DNA from: Thraustochytrium sp. TN22
Taxonomy: Eukaryota; Sar; Bigyra; Thraustochytrida; Thraustochytriidae
NCBI GenBank assembly: GCA_013306675.1
Contig: JABLUY010000019.1
Coordinates: 124,001 to 188,000, forward strand
Length of the DNA: 64,000 bases
Reading direction: 5' to 3'
Under the pieces are notes generated by a model. The model did not search any database. It had not been told where the DNA came from and worked only from the letters and a program-made list of their open reading frames with translations. Numbering within the stretch: the first letter of the stretch is position 1; the number at the start of each line of letters is the position of its first letter. The translations under genes were made by a program, and so were the position numbers. Shown in pieces: positions 1 to 9,831 of this stretch.

Positions 1-32
1 GATGACAATGTTGTGTGCTCTTGCATGCTTTT

Positions 33-878
33 CTATCTGTATCTGGTCAAACGTTGGAGCGACGCGCTGGCTCGCGCGGTGGCGCTTGCTAGCCGCACTC
101 GGCGAAAGGCCGCCAGGACATCCGCCCGTGCGCGCCGCGAGAGCAGATCGTGCACGAGGCGCAGGAGTTGCGCCTCTCGCGGCGAGTCCAGGGCGTCGTG
201 GAATGCGGAGAGCCCTGACGCCGGCGACCCCACCGGCGCCACCGTCGGCGCGGCGAGTTGCGCCGTCACGTGAAGTGCCACTGGCGTCGCGGCGCTGTCA
301 AGTCCAACCTGCATCGTCCGCGGAGCCCCAAAAGGCGAGCACGACAGTGAGGGCGAACTAGAACTTGCCTCGCGCTCGAGGTCGTTTACAATCACCAGGC
401 CCGCTCGCAAGCGCGCCCATGCAACACGGAGACGGTCGACGCGCCAGCGTGCCCAGGCCGCCCCGCAGATGGCCTGCAACGTCGCGGCGGCGCGAGCGCG
501 ACGGCCGTGGCGTCGCAAGGCGTCCCACGCGTCCCAAGCCTCGCGCTTGCGGCGCTCGCGGCTCGCCCTCTTAATCTGGCGCGCCACGGGTGCCGCGCGC
601 GCGCGCCAGCGCTTGCGTGCCTGCACGCGGCGCACCCAGGCGTCGAAGAACCGCCGCGTCTGTAGCGCCGCGAGCTTGCGCTGCCAGAGCGGCCGCCCGC
701 CATGCCCGACCTCGTGCTCGTCGTGGTCCCCGTCCTCCTGCCAGTGCGGGCGCAGCGGCGCCGCGGCCAAGAGCGCGCGCGCGGCGGTCACGCCCAGCTG
801 CGCGGCGACGGCGCGGCCGCCCTCGGGCGTGCCCAGCGCCGCCCGCCGCAGCGCGGCGGCCGTGTCCAGCGCCTGCAT
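33..878 (-). CDS. Trp/Arg-rich helical protein, possibly Sfi1-like repeats
   Basis: The 281-residue frame is complete, from an ATG with AAA before it to a TAG near the window edge. I do not recognise a family. Residues about 65-165 carry repeated aromatic/basic helices (FFDAWVRR, AWDAWDALRR, AAWARWRVDR, VAWARLRAG). These resemble the W-centred, centrin-binding helices of Sfi1-type centrosomal or basal-body proteins. The C-terminal half is Ala/Ser-rich and ends in more Arg-rich helix. No signal peptide or membrane segment is visible. If the Sfi1 reading is right, the protein would bind centrin at basal bodies, which fits a flagellated cell. That is inference from spacing only: the repeats are few and Ala/Arg-rich frames arise easily in GC-rich DNA. 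It lies downstream of the armadillo gene on the same strand. Confidence 0.5.
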   Translation of the reverse strand: MQALDTAAALRRAALGTPEGGRAVAAQLGVTAARALLAAAPLRPHWQEDGDHDEHEVGHGGRPLWQRKLAALQTRRFFDAWVRRVQARKRWRARAAPVARQIKRASRERRKREAWDAWDALRRHGRRARAAATLQAICGAAWARWRVDRLRVAWARLRAGLVIVNDLEREASSSSPSLSCSPFGAPRTMQVGLDSAATPVALHVTAQLAAPTVAPVGSPASGLSAFHDALDSPREAQLLRLVHDLLSRRARADVLAAFRRVRLASATARASASLQRLTRYR

Positions 879-1281
879 TTTCGGTTCTGTTCGGACTTCA
901 CGTTGGCGAACTTGGCGACACCGCGACCTCCACTGGCAAATTTGAAGGCGCGGCGCACGTCGCGGTCGGCGGCTACTCGAGCTGGTACGGGTAGTGGTGG
1001 TACCAGGACCAAGAATACTGGTGCCAGTACAATGGTGGTATCACCATGGGGCACCATTACCATCGGTACTCGTAGGGCTGCCTGCTCCAGCTGCTTCAGC
1101 ACTTGGAGACGATCGCCCATGACCAGCTGCGGTGCGACCCGGACGTTGTTCGAGGCCCGCTGGATAGCCTTGCTCCCCGCCGCCTTCTTGCGCGCGTGCG
1201 ATACGTCCGCGTAGTTCTTTGTACGGTGCTGCACGCGCCGCCGCATGTCGGCACCGATCGTGGCGGCGGCGGCGACGAGCG
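879..1281. other. intergenic gap with GGTACC-like cluster
   Basis: This 403-bp gap separates two minus-strand genes, so it holds the 3' end of the armadillo gene and the promoter of the Trp-rich gene. Positions about 984-1073 are unlike their surroundings. They repeat variants of TGGTACC and include ATGGTG-GTAT-CACCAT, an inverted repeat with 6-bp arms. Similar clusters occur in other gaps of the window. I see no gene here. Confidence 0.5.
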
Positions 1282-3015
1282 TCAGCCGACGACCATCTCC
1301 AGGTACATGGCCACGATGGAGTCGCGAAAGGATTCGAGCGGGGGCAAAAGGCTATGCATGGCGTCCAGCACCGTGCCACGGTGGTCGTCGGTGCCCGAGG
1401 CGAGGTTAGCCAGGCCTTTGGCTGCGGCGCGGTGGAGGCGTACGCCGACGTCAGCCTCCTCCAGCGACAGGTGCTGGCACAGCACCTTGGCGCAGCCGTA
1501 ACGGAGCAGCTGACGCTTGTTCGCCTCTTTCACGCTGAGGACGGCGAGCACGGACGCCAGATGCAGGCTCTCGGCGCTCTGCGGCGCGGACTGCGCGGCG
1601 GCCGCCATGAGCTGCGGAATGAGATCGTGCAGCTCGTTGTGCTCGTCGGCCTGCGCAGCGCGCAGTAGCGCCTCGCTTGCAATGCGCCGCACGCTGCTGC
1701 TGCCCGACTGCGCCAGGGCGTCCGCCAGGAGGTGCAAGGGGCATCGGTGGCGCGCGTCCAGACAGGCGAGCTCCAGCGTCTCGAGCGCAAGGGGCGCCTC
1801 GGCCCCGAGGCGCCCCGATGCCAGCACGCCCTCGACCGAAGCGTACGAAAGCTTGGCCTCGAGGCCGAGCGACGCCACCTCGGCCTCCTCCACGAGCTGG
1901 ACGAGCAACGAAAAGCCGCCGTGCTCAAAGACGAGCGCGGGCTCGGCCTCGCGCTGCTCGAGCCCCGTGCACAGCAAGCGTGCCACGGCGTCGTGCACCT
2001 TGCAGTCATCAAAGTGTCGTACCGCGCGAGAGAGCGCCTTACCGACGCGGTCGCCCTCGATCACGACCAGGTCCCGCATGCTGGGCTCGCCGCTCTCGCG
2101 GGCCAGCGCGCCCAGCGCCAGCTCCGCCATGGAGGGCGTGGTCGCCTCCTCGAGCATGCGAAGGCTCTCCTGCACGCCCCAGCCCGCTGCCTGTTTGCTC
2201 TCTGCCTGCGCCGCGGCCGCGGCTGCTGAGCGCCCCCCTAATGGAGCTAGACCACCGCCGCTCTTGCGCGTGCGCGAGCCGAAGTCACCCGCCGCATGGG
2301 ACAGCTTCCACAGCGCTGAGGTGGCCAGGGTCCGCGTCTCCTGGCTCTCGGATCGGGACAGGCGCGTGAGCACTGCGGTGGCGCCCGCGTCGTCCATGCT
2401 GGCGGCCGCCGCGGGCGACTGCAGACAGGCCGCGATCACCGCGGCGCAGTCCTGCTCGGTTTGCGAGTCGTCGGCCCTGCGAGCCAGCCCGCACACGAGC
2501 GCCGCGCTGGCCGTGCCGGCAATAGCCTGGAGCCCCGGCGCCGGGTGGCCCGTCTCGGACGTCTCCAAGGCGGCTCGCAGCGTAGCGCAGGCCTTGCGCG
2601 CGAGCGCCATGTCACTGGCCCCGAGCATCTCGAAGAGCACGAGGAGGGCGCCTTCGGTCAGTTGGCCCCTGCGCTGGCCCTTGCGCACGTTTGCGTCCAG
2701 CGCGAGCAGCGTGTACTGCTGGAAATAGCGCCAGCGCGAGAGTACCTGGCCCAGGTCAGCATCCGCAACGGGCGGAAGCTGGCGCTCCAAGAGCACGGAC
2801 ACCTTGGCGCCGTCGGCGAGCACGTCCCCAACGAGGAGCGCATTAGGCAACAAGTAGCCGCCCTCGTCCTGCAACGCGTGCGAGGCAAGCGGTGGCGCCC
2901 GCGGCTGTAGCGAGGCGTACTGGGTCTCGATCGCCCTGCGCAGCTCGCCCACCGTGCTGCTCGCGTCGCAGTAGCTCACGAACCGCACGTCCGGCAGATG
3001 CACATGCAGCTTCAT
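1282..3015 (-). CDS. ubiquitin-like plus armadillo-repeat protein
   Basis: The protein has 577 residues. I chose the ATG at 3015 (AGC before it) because the frame upstream is low-complexity, and the protein then begins with a plausible ubiquitin-like beta-grasp segment (MKLHVHLPDV, then about 75 residues with the ubiquitin-like strand-helix pattern). After a linker containing RWRYFQQYTLLALD, residues about 150-577 are Ala/Leu-rich helical repeats of the ARM/HEAT kind (for example TLATSALWKLSHAAG, AAAKGLANLASG). ARM solenoids bind peptide partners, so an adaptor role is likely. No catalytic residues or membrane segment are visible. I cannot name an orthologue. It shares a 277-bp divergent promoter with the coiled-coil gene on the other side. 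Confidence 0.72.
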   Translation of the reverse strand: MKLHVHLPDVRFVSYCDASSTVGELRRAIETQYASLQPRAPPLASHALQDEGGYLLPNALLVGDVLADGAKVSVLLERQLPPVADADLGQVLSRWRYFQQYTLLALDANVRKGQRRGQLTEGALLVLFEMLGASDMALARKACATLRAALETSETGHPAPGLQAIAGTASAALVCGLARRADDSQTEQDCAAVIAACLQSPAAAASMDDAGATAVLTRLSRSESQETRTLATSALWKLSHAAGDFGSRTRKSGGGLAPLGGRSAAAAAAQAESKQAAGWGVQESLRMLEEATTPSMAELALGALARESGEPSMRDLVVIEGDRVGKALSRAVRHFDDCKVHDAVARLLCTGLEQREAEPALVFEHGGFSLLVQLVEEAEVASLGLEAKLSYASVEGVLASGRLGAEAPLALETLELACLDARHRCPLHLLADALAQSGSSSVRRIASEALLRAAQADEHNELHDLIPQLMAAAAQSAPQSAESLHLASVLAVLSVKEANKRQLLRYGCAKVLCQHLSLEEADVGVRLHRAAAKGLANLASGTDDHRGTVLDAMHSLLPPLESFRDSIVAMYLEMVVG

Positions 3016-3292
3016 GCTGCCCGGCCGCGCCTGCGCCCGCTCGCCGCGCGCAAGCCCCCGGCGTGCCCCCGAAGAGCGGAGCCTGATTGATTCATGCGTG
3101 ACAACGCTCTGCCAGGGCCCAGGTCGGTTCAACGAATACGTGCGCGGCACGTGCCCCGGCCCTGTACCAGCCGCCACCATGGCCAGAGCGTCAATCAATC
3201 AAACAGCTAACTGAGGTCATCGGATTCGATCGATCGGCGAGCAATCGGCGCCGGCGCTGGCCCGCGCTGCGCGCAAAAACAGAAGGGGAGGC

Positions 3293-4354
3293 ATGGCCAC
3301 GGCCAAGGCGGACGGCCTGTACTGGCAGACGGCGCGCGAGCTATGTGCTGCAGCGCTCGAGTGCCGCGACCGCGCGCGGAGCAGACCGCGGCGGCTGCCG
3401 ACGAGCGTGGCGCAGCTCCTGCACGGCGAGATGTGGACGACGTGCGAGAACGCCGCCGTGCACGGGGAAATCGGGCTGGACACGGCCTCGCTCAGCGCGC
3501 GCGCGCTCCTCCTCAGCTTTGAGGCCGTCCTGGAGTACGTGGATCAGCTGGAGCGCGAGCGCGAGCGCGCGCAGGAGGACCTCCAGTCCTCCATCGCGGC
3601 CATGAAGAAGTGGCGAGCCCGCGAGGAGCTACAGCAGCGCAAGGTCCGGCAGCTCGAGGCCGCGCTTCGCTCCGAGGCCAGCGACACCGCAACGCTCGAG
3701 AACGAGGTTGTTGAACTTCGCACTGCGCTGCACCGTTCGCAAAAGGACAGCGAGCAGGCCGCCCGGGCCGATGCGGCCATCCGGCTGCGCTCCTCGCAGG
3801 TCGTTGGCCCGGCGCCGACCTCCCCGCTCGCCTCGATGGCGCGAAAGGGTTCCGAGACGTGGCGCGACGTGCTGAGCTACACGAAGACGCAGCAGGCCGC
3901 CACGGACTCGGACTCCTGTGCTCATGAATCCAAGGACGATGACGACTCAGAGGCCGCCGACCCGCTTCCGGCTTTTTCTTACCATGGCCCGAGGCCTTCG
4001 AAGAAGCCGGCACGAGGGAAGAAGAACCCCGTGTGGGTCGCGATGACGAGAGATCAAGAAGACGATGAGACCAAGACCATAGCATCTGACTGGACAAGAC
4101 CTCGCAGGCCCGACAAGCTTGAAAGGGTGCCATATGAGAGCGTGCCAATCAGGTTCAATGCAGCAGGTTTCGTTACGGCCTGGGCCCGGGACGACGATGC
4201 TGATGCTGATGCTGAAGCAGATGCTGCTACTGCTGCTATTACCGCCGCTCGTGGGGATGAAGACGTGGAGGTTTCCGCAGGTTGGCAAGACGACGCCGAG
4301 GTGGCCGAGGCAGTGCGGTCTCGCATGGAGCGCATCCTGGCGTTCTCAGATTGA
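3293..4354 (+). CDS. coiled-coil protein of unknown function
   Basis: The protein has 353 residues, starting at an ATG in GGCATGGCC context. I do not recognise it. Residues about 1-75 are a helical region without repeats. Residues about 80-165 form a strong coiled coil (LERERERAQEDL, ENEVVELRTALH). The second half is disordered and acidic, with a DADADAEADA run near the end. A short conserved-looking patch (YESVPIRFNAAGFVTAW) precedes the acidic tail. It converges on the ABCF1 gene with only 82 bp between the stop codons. Divergence from the armadillo gene suggests a shared promoter, but nothing in the sequence shows a shared function. Confidence 0.7.
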   Translation: MATAKADGLYWQTARELCAAALECRDRARSRPRRLPTSVAQLLHGEMWTTCENAAVHGEIGLDTASLSARALLLSFEAVLEYVDQLERERERAQEDLQSSIAAMKKWRAREELQQRKVRQLEAALRSEASDTATLENEVVELRTALHRSQKDSEQAARADAAIRLRSSQVVGPAPTSPLASMARKGSETWRDVLSYTKTQQAATDSDSCAHESKDDDDSEAADPLPAFSYHGPRPSKKPARGKKNPVWVAMTRDQEDDETKTIASDWTRPRRPDKLERVPYESVPIRFNAAGFVTAWARDDDADADAEADAATAAITAARGDEDVEVSAGWQDDAEVAEAVRSRMERILAFSD

Positions 4355-4436
4355 CCCTTGGAAGCAAATGCGATTGAATGTGTCCAAATTGATGTGTGAA
4401 TGCAGCGCTTTACGTGGTAGGTCATCTTCAGGGTGC

Positions 4437-6459
4437 TCAGGGCGCGGCCGGGGGCTTGGCAGCGCCAGAGGCGGCGTCCTTGCGCGCCTTTTTGCGCTTC
4501 TCGAAGAACTCCATCTTCTTTTTGCGGTCCTCCTCGGCCTTGGCAATCTTCTCTTCGAGCTTCTTGCGGTTCTCCTCCTCCTGACGGCGCAGGTCATCGA
4601 GGATGGAGTCCCTGTACTCGTCAAAGCCGCCCTCCCACTCGGTAACGGTCTTGTTCTCGAGAACCCAGAGGCGGCACTCGGTCTCGACGATAACGCGCTC
4701 GTCGTGAGAGATGAGGATGACTGCGCCCTCGAAGTTGTTGATGCCGTCGATGAGAGCTTCAACGGACTCGAGATCGAGGTGGTTGGTGGGCTCGTCGAGG
4801 CAAAGGATGGAGGGACGCTGGAGCGCCATGTTGGCGAAGACGACGCGCGACTTCTGGCCACCGGAGCAGTTCATGAGCTTGATGACGTGCGCCGAGCCCT
4901 CGAGGCCGAAGCGGCCAAGCGTGTTGCGCGCCTCCTGGTAGGTGATGTTGTGCTCGCGGCGAAGGAACTCAACCGGGGTCTCCGCAGCCGGAAGGACGTC
5001 GAGAAAGTGCTGGTGGTACTTGGCGATGCGCACGCCACGGTTGATCTTGACCTCGCCCTTGGTGGGCTCCAGATCACCGACGAAGAGCTTCATGAGCGTG
5101 CTCTTGCCGATGCCGTTGGCGCCGACGATGGTCACGCGCGAATCCTTGTCGATACCGAACGAGAGGTTCTTGAAGAGCGTCTTGCCGCCCTCATACTTGA
5201 AGGCGACGTCCTCAACGGAGATGTAGTTGCCGGCGAGCTCAATCTCGGGCTCAGGGAAGTCGAAGTTGACAACATAGTCCTTGGGGCGGGCCAGGAGCTG
5301 GCGGTCGGCCAGCGAGCCGGACGCCGCGCCGCCGGTGTCGTCGTCCTCGTCGACACGGCCCTTCTTCTTCTTGCTGGCGCCGCCGCCCTCGCGCTTCTTC
5401 TTGCTGGCCAGCTGCTCGAGCGCCTTCTTGTTGGTGGCGCCCTTCTTCTTGAGCGCGCGCAGCTCCTTCTCCTGTTTGTCGTACTCCTTCTTGATCTTGT
5501 CCTGGTAGATCTTGTGCTGGCCCTCGTACTGCGAGTACGTGCCGCGGTAGTACTGGATGCTAAGGTCCGCCAGGCACATGATGTCCGTGCACACGGACTC
5601 GAGGAGCGAGGAGTCGTGCGAGACCAGGATGATGGTCTTCTTCCAGTTCTGCAGCACGTTGGTGAGGTAGATGACACTGTTGAGGTCGAGGTGGTTACTC
5701 GGCTCGTCCAGAAGCGTCAGCGTGCGCTCCAGAAAGAGCGCGCGCGCGATGGACACGCGCATGCGCCAGCCGCCCGAGAAGCTCTTGGTGGGCGCGCGCA
5801 GCATCTTCTTGGTGAAGCCCAGACCGGTCAGCAGGCTGAGTGCCTTGGCCTCGGCCGCGTCCGCGTTGCGCAGGCGCAGCTCGTTGCTGATGTCCTCCAG
5901 CTCGCTGAAGAGCGCCTCCTGCTCCTCGATCGGCATGGTGTCGGCCTCCTCGCTGTCGAGAATGGCCATGACCTTGGCCTCGCGGTCGAGCAGCTCCACG
6001 CGCTTCGTGTCCGCCTGCAGCACCATGTCCACGGCCGGCGTGTCGTCCGCCGGCACCTCCTGGTCCACGTAGATGCAGTCGATCAGCGGCGGGATCTCCA
6101 GCTCGCCGTTCGCCAGCAGCCGCAGCAGCGTACTCTTGCCGCCACCGTTGCGCCCGATCAGCCCATACTTGCGGCCCTCCGCGATCTTGAGCTCGGCATT
6201 CTGGAACAGCGTCTTGCCGTACGCGCTCACGGTGAAGCTCGGGATGTTGATGTCCCGTGCGTTCGCCCACGCGTCATCCTTGTTCACCGACGTTGCCGAT
6301 ACCGCGAACTCCGTCGGCTTGGCTTTGATCTCCGACACCAGGCGGTCGCGCTCCGCCGCCTCCTCGGCCTCGCGGATCTTGCGCTTCTCCTTGTTGCTCA
6401 GCTTGCCCTTGCGGCCCTTGCCCTTGGACTTGCCGCCCTTGCCGTCGTCGTCACCATCA

Positions 6460-6490
<31 letters not shown>

Positions 6491-7478
6491 TGTTGTCATC
6501 CTCGCCCTGCTGCTCGTCGTCCTCGTCATCGCCACCCTTGTCCTTGCGGCTCGACTTCTTCTTCTTCTCCTTCTTCTCCTTCTTCTCCTTCTTGGACTTC
6601 TTCGACTTGGAGCTCCGCTTCTCGTCCTCGTCCTCGTCCTCCATGTTGAGCGCGGCGAACGACTTGGACACCTTCGCGGACGCGTCCTCCTCGTCCTCGG
6701 AGTCCTCCATCATGTCCAGCGCGGCGGAGCTGGCCTTCTTCGAGCTGCTCGCCTCGTCGGACGCTTCCTTGCCCTTCTTCTTGCCCTTTTTGTCCTTCTT
6801 GGAGCCACCCTTCTTGCCCTTGGCAGGCTTCGGCGCCTCCTCCTCCTCCTTGTCGTCATCATCACTGTCGCTGCCGTCCAGGGCGCCAAAGCCAGCGCTC
6901 TTCTTGACTGGCGCCTCTTCCTCCTCGTCATCGTCGTCATCGTCGTCCGAGTCCAGTGCGGCAAAGCTCGGAGCAGGCTTGCTCTTGGCCTTGGGCGCCT
7001 CCTCCTCCTCCTCCTCCTCCTCCTCGTCGTCGTCGTCATCGTCGTCGTCCGAGTCCAGCGCAGCGAAGCTGGGCGCCGGCTTGCCGCCCTTCTTCTTCTT
7101 CTTCTTGCCCTTGGCAGGCTTGGGCGCCTCCTCCTCCTCCTCGTCGTCGTCGTCCTCGTCGTCGTCATCATCGTCAAGGCCGCCGAAACCGTTCTTGGAG
7201 GGCGCCTGGCTCTCCTCCTCCTCCTCCTCGTCGTCGTCGTCGTCGTCGACATCGTCGTTATCGTCCTCGGTCTTCTTGGACTTGCCGTCGTCATCGTCTC
7301 CTGGCAGCTTGCCCTTCTTTGCCAGCTTCATCATGCGCTTCTGCTTGCGCGACATCTTGGAGTCATCCTCCTTGGCCTGCTGCTCCTCGGCCTGCTTCTG
7401 CGCTTGCGCCTGCTGCGCGTCCGCGTCCAGGTCGTCCAGGAAGCCCTTCCTGCTGCCCTTCTTCTTGCCCTTGCCCAT
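4437..7478 (-). CDS. ABCF1: ABCF1-type ABC ATPase (translation factor)
   Basis: This is a soluble twin-ATPase ABC protein of subfamily F, 1013 residues. Family members such as ABCF1/ABC50 bind ribosomes and eIF2 and act in translation initiation. ATPase 1 shows Walker A GRNGGGKST (442-450), signature SFSGGWRMR near 567 and Walker B LTLLDEPSNHLDL near 587. ATPase 2 shows GANGIGKST (786-794), CSGGQKSR near 871 and LCLDEPTNHLDL near 892. No membrane segment exists, as expected for ABCF. The first 360 residues are alternating Lys-rich and Asp/Glu-rich tracts, typical of ABCF1 and not of the short-tailed ABCF2. In that tail a short F-A-A-L-D-like motif recurs about six times. The upstream frame is Arg-rich 5' leader, so the ATG before GKGKKKGSRKG is preferred. 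A Lys/Glu coiled coil closes the protein. Confidence 0.95.
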
Positions 7479-8353
7479 GCTGCCCGCGCGCCCGCCGCCG
7501 CGCCGCCGCTCGCCGCTCGGCCCGCGCGCGCCGCGCGCGCCGCCGCTCCGCGCCCGCCGCCGCGCCCGCCGCCGCGCCCGCCGCCGCCGCCCGCCGCGCC
7601 GACGGAGGATGCCGGCCGAGGCTCTGGCTTTGACTTTGCTTTCATTTGATTCACTCTCGCTGCTCGTGATCGCCGCCGCCACTCAGCGCCGCGGAACCGC
7701 CGCGGACCCGCGGCGGAACCGCCCCGCGGGACGACCGCGGGGTCGAGCCCGGCGACGGCGAGCGCGGCGCCGACGAGCCCGGCCCTGCCGGCAGCGGGGG
7801 CTCGGGGCGGGCCGGGGCGAGCACGCTCGGCAAAGGCTCCTGCTGGCTCGCGGCGCGGCCCCGCGAGAGCTAGCCAGCGGGCGGAGATTTGGCGGAAAGC
7901 GAGCCAGGCACAGCGCAGGTTCTGTGGCCGTGTATGGTGGAGGCGCGTGAAGAGGCAGCGAGTTGGCTCTCACGGGATGACGTGCAAGTCTTGAAGAGAC
8001 GCAGACAAGAATTGCAGGAATGAGTGAGTGAGTGAGCGAGTGAGTGAGTGAATGAATGAATGAATGAATGAATGAATGAATGAATGAATGAATGAATGAG
8101 CGAATGAACAACTGCGTGCGAGCGGAGGCGTGGCTGCCAGCGAGGGCACGACCTTGCAGCCAGCTGCGCTCGGCAAGAACACGCTCAGCATAACAACTGC
8201 ACTGCAAGCGACACGTGGTTAGTACAGTACACCTTGGTACTGCACCTGGTACTACTGGTTCGAGCGCGCTGCCACCACGGTGACGAGCCGCACCCCAACA
8301 GACAGAACACCAACCAGACTGAGGCTTGCGCGCGGCTGCGCGCGTCGCCGAGC
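7479..8353. other. divergent intergenic region with tetranucleotide array
   Basis: This 875-bp gap lies between the divergent ABCF1 and TPR membrane-protein genes and should contain both promoters. The ABCF1-proximal part (about 7490-7610) is nearly pure CGC/CCG and encodes no credible protein. Positions about 8221-8252 contain a cluster of GTAC-containing words (TTGGTACTGCACCTGGTACT). No TATA box is obvious. Confidence 0.5.
8019..8107. repeat. TGAG/TGAA tetranucleotide microsatellite
   Basis: About 22 tandem tetranucleotides switch from TGAG (with one GCGAG variant) to an uninterrupted run of TGAA. The array sits in the divergent promoter region between ABCF1 and the TPR membrane protein. 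The switch from one unit to a one-base variant is typical of slippage-driven growth. Confidence 0.9.
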
Positions 8354-9631
8354 ATGCGGGCGGCGTTGACGGCGGCGGCAGTGCTGGCGGCGGCGCTGGC
8401 CGCGGCGCCGTGCGCGGGCACGACGCGGTTTGTGCATGTGGACGGGCACGTGCAGGCCGCAGAGGAGCTGACGCGCGCGCAGGCCCTGGCCAGGGTCCCG
8501 GCCGGCGCGGCGCTGGACGAGGCGACGCTCGTGGACGCCGGGTACCTTGGCATCTACGCGGCGGAGACGCCCGCGCGGCGTCGCGGCGGCGTCGCGGCGC
8601 GCCTCGAGGCGCTACGGGCCAGGAGCGGCAACGGCCAGCGGGCGCAGGCGCTGCAGCGCGAGGAGCCGCTCACCACGGCGCAGGCCGCATACCTCTTTGG
8701 CGTAGGGCAGCAGGAAGACGGAGCCTGGGTCGCGGAGGCCGACATTTTGCCGCTGGAGCAACGGCACCGCTCGGACCAGGGCCGCGAGGGCGTGGACTGG
8801 ACGGCGCTGCGCACGCGGTGGGACCACCTGCCGGGCATGAAGGAGCGCGCGGCGCTCGTGCACGGGCTGGCAAGTCTTTCAGGTCCGGAAGCGGATGCCG
8901 CGCTGGCAGTGCTGACTGCGGAGGCTGCACGCATGCGCGAGGGCGTGCAGGGCGTGCAGTGGCTCGCCTTGGCGCAGATCCAGAACGAGCGCGCCAGAAT
9001 GGAGCGCAAGCTCCTGCGTATGGGCCGCGGTAACCCGAGCACGTGGCCGCTGTGGACGCAGCTCGGGACGATGCTGCGCCAACTCGGCCTTTCATTTGCC
9101 GCTATTCAGAGCTTCCGGCGCGCGCTGAGCCTGCACCCGGAGGCGAGCGAGGTGCATATGAACCTGGCCATCGCGCTGCACCAGGCAGGCCACCTGGACA
9201 GCGCGCTGGAGGTGATGGACTACCTCAAGGGCCTGCCTTCCGGCGGCGCCCTCCACCACTTCGTGCTCGGCTCGCTACTCTTGGACACAGGCGACCGCGA
9301 GGGCGCCGTGGAGAACTTCCGCGAGGCGCTGCGTATCCAAAGCAGCTTCCTGCCGGCGCACCAGAAGCTGCATGAGCTGGGCCTGGCGCCGGTCCCGATG
9401 CATCTGCCCGGGTCGGCGTCCGACGCGGGCCGACGGCCGCCGCCGCTACTCGGCGTGCGCCACCACGGCGGCGGGTCCGGCGTCAGCGGCGATGCGTACG
9501 GACTGGAGGACGTGGCCCTAGCCCTTGTGGCCACCGCAATGGCCGGGCTCTTTGCAATGTTCGTAAAGGACTCTTTGCTCGCTCCTCGCAAGCAGCAAGC
9601 AACGAAGAAGACGCGAAGAAGGCATAAATAA
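8354..9631 (+). CDS. TPR protein with signal peptide and C-terminal membrane anchor
   Basis: The protein has 425 residues. The ATG at 8354 (AGC before it) starts a good signal peptide: MRAALTAAAVLAAALAAA followed by a likely cleavage near AAPCAG. The middle (about 230-345) contains tetratricopeptide helices, the clearest being SFAAIQSFRRALSLHPEA and DREGAVENFREALRI. A hydrophobic segment near residues 385-405 (VALALVATAMAGLFAMFV) is followed by a Lys/Arg-rich tail ending in RRRHK. This predicts a type I membrane protein of the secretory pathway with TPRs in the lumen and a short basic cytosolic tail. ER residence is possible, but the tail is not a perfect KKxx signal. I cannot name an orthologue. 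It converges on the FIS1-like gene. Confidence 0.8.
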   Translation: MRAALTAAAVLAAALAAAPCAGTTRFVHVDGHVQAAEELTRAQALARVPAGAALDEATLVDAGYLGIYAAETPARRRGGVAARLEALRARSGNGQRAQALQREEPLTTAQAAYLFGVGQQEDGAWVAEADILPLEQRHRSDQGREGVDWTALRTRWDHLPGMKERAALVHGLASLSGPEADAALAVLTAEAARMREGVQGVQWLALAQIQNERARMERKLLRMGRGNPSTWPLWTQLGTMLRQLGLSFAAIQSFRRALSLHPEASEVHMNLAIALHQAGHLDSALEVMDYLKGLPSGGALHHFVLGSLLLDTGDREGAVENFREALRIQSSFLPAHQKLHELGLAPVPMHLPGSASDAGRRPPPLLGVRHHGGGSGVSGDAYGLEDVALALVATAMAGLFAMFVKDSLLAPRKQQATKKTRRRHK

Positions 9632-9831
9632 GTTAGATGGGGTTTTGTGGGTAGGTTTGCTTTGCATGCCATGCCATGCACGATAAATATGTAACTGTCT
9701 CTTGCGTAGCGAGAGAGCGCGAGCGATCCTTGACGGTGTTTGACGTGCTGCGTCTGCTGCATCTGCTCCTGCTCCTGCTGCGGGGGCTAGGTCCGCAAAG
9801 TGGCTCGCTTTGCTCGCTGGCCTTGTTTGAT

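Noticed and set aside
4119-7649. Plus-strand open frame of over 1100 codons
   Set aside because: It is the antisense of ABCF1. Its Leu/Val/Ser runs are the complement of the acidic and Lys repeats, and it shows no domain.
8240-8262. tRNA B-box-like GGTTCGAG word
   Set aside because: No matching A box, acceptor pairing or terminator T-run nearby, so not a tRNA gene.
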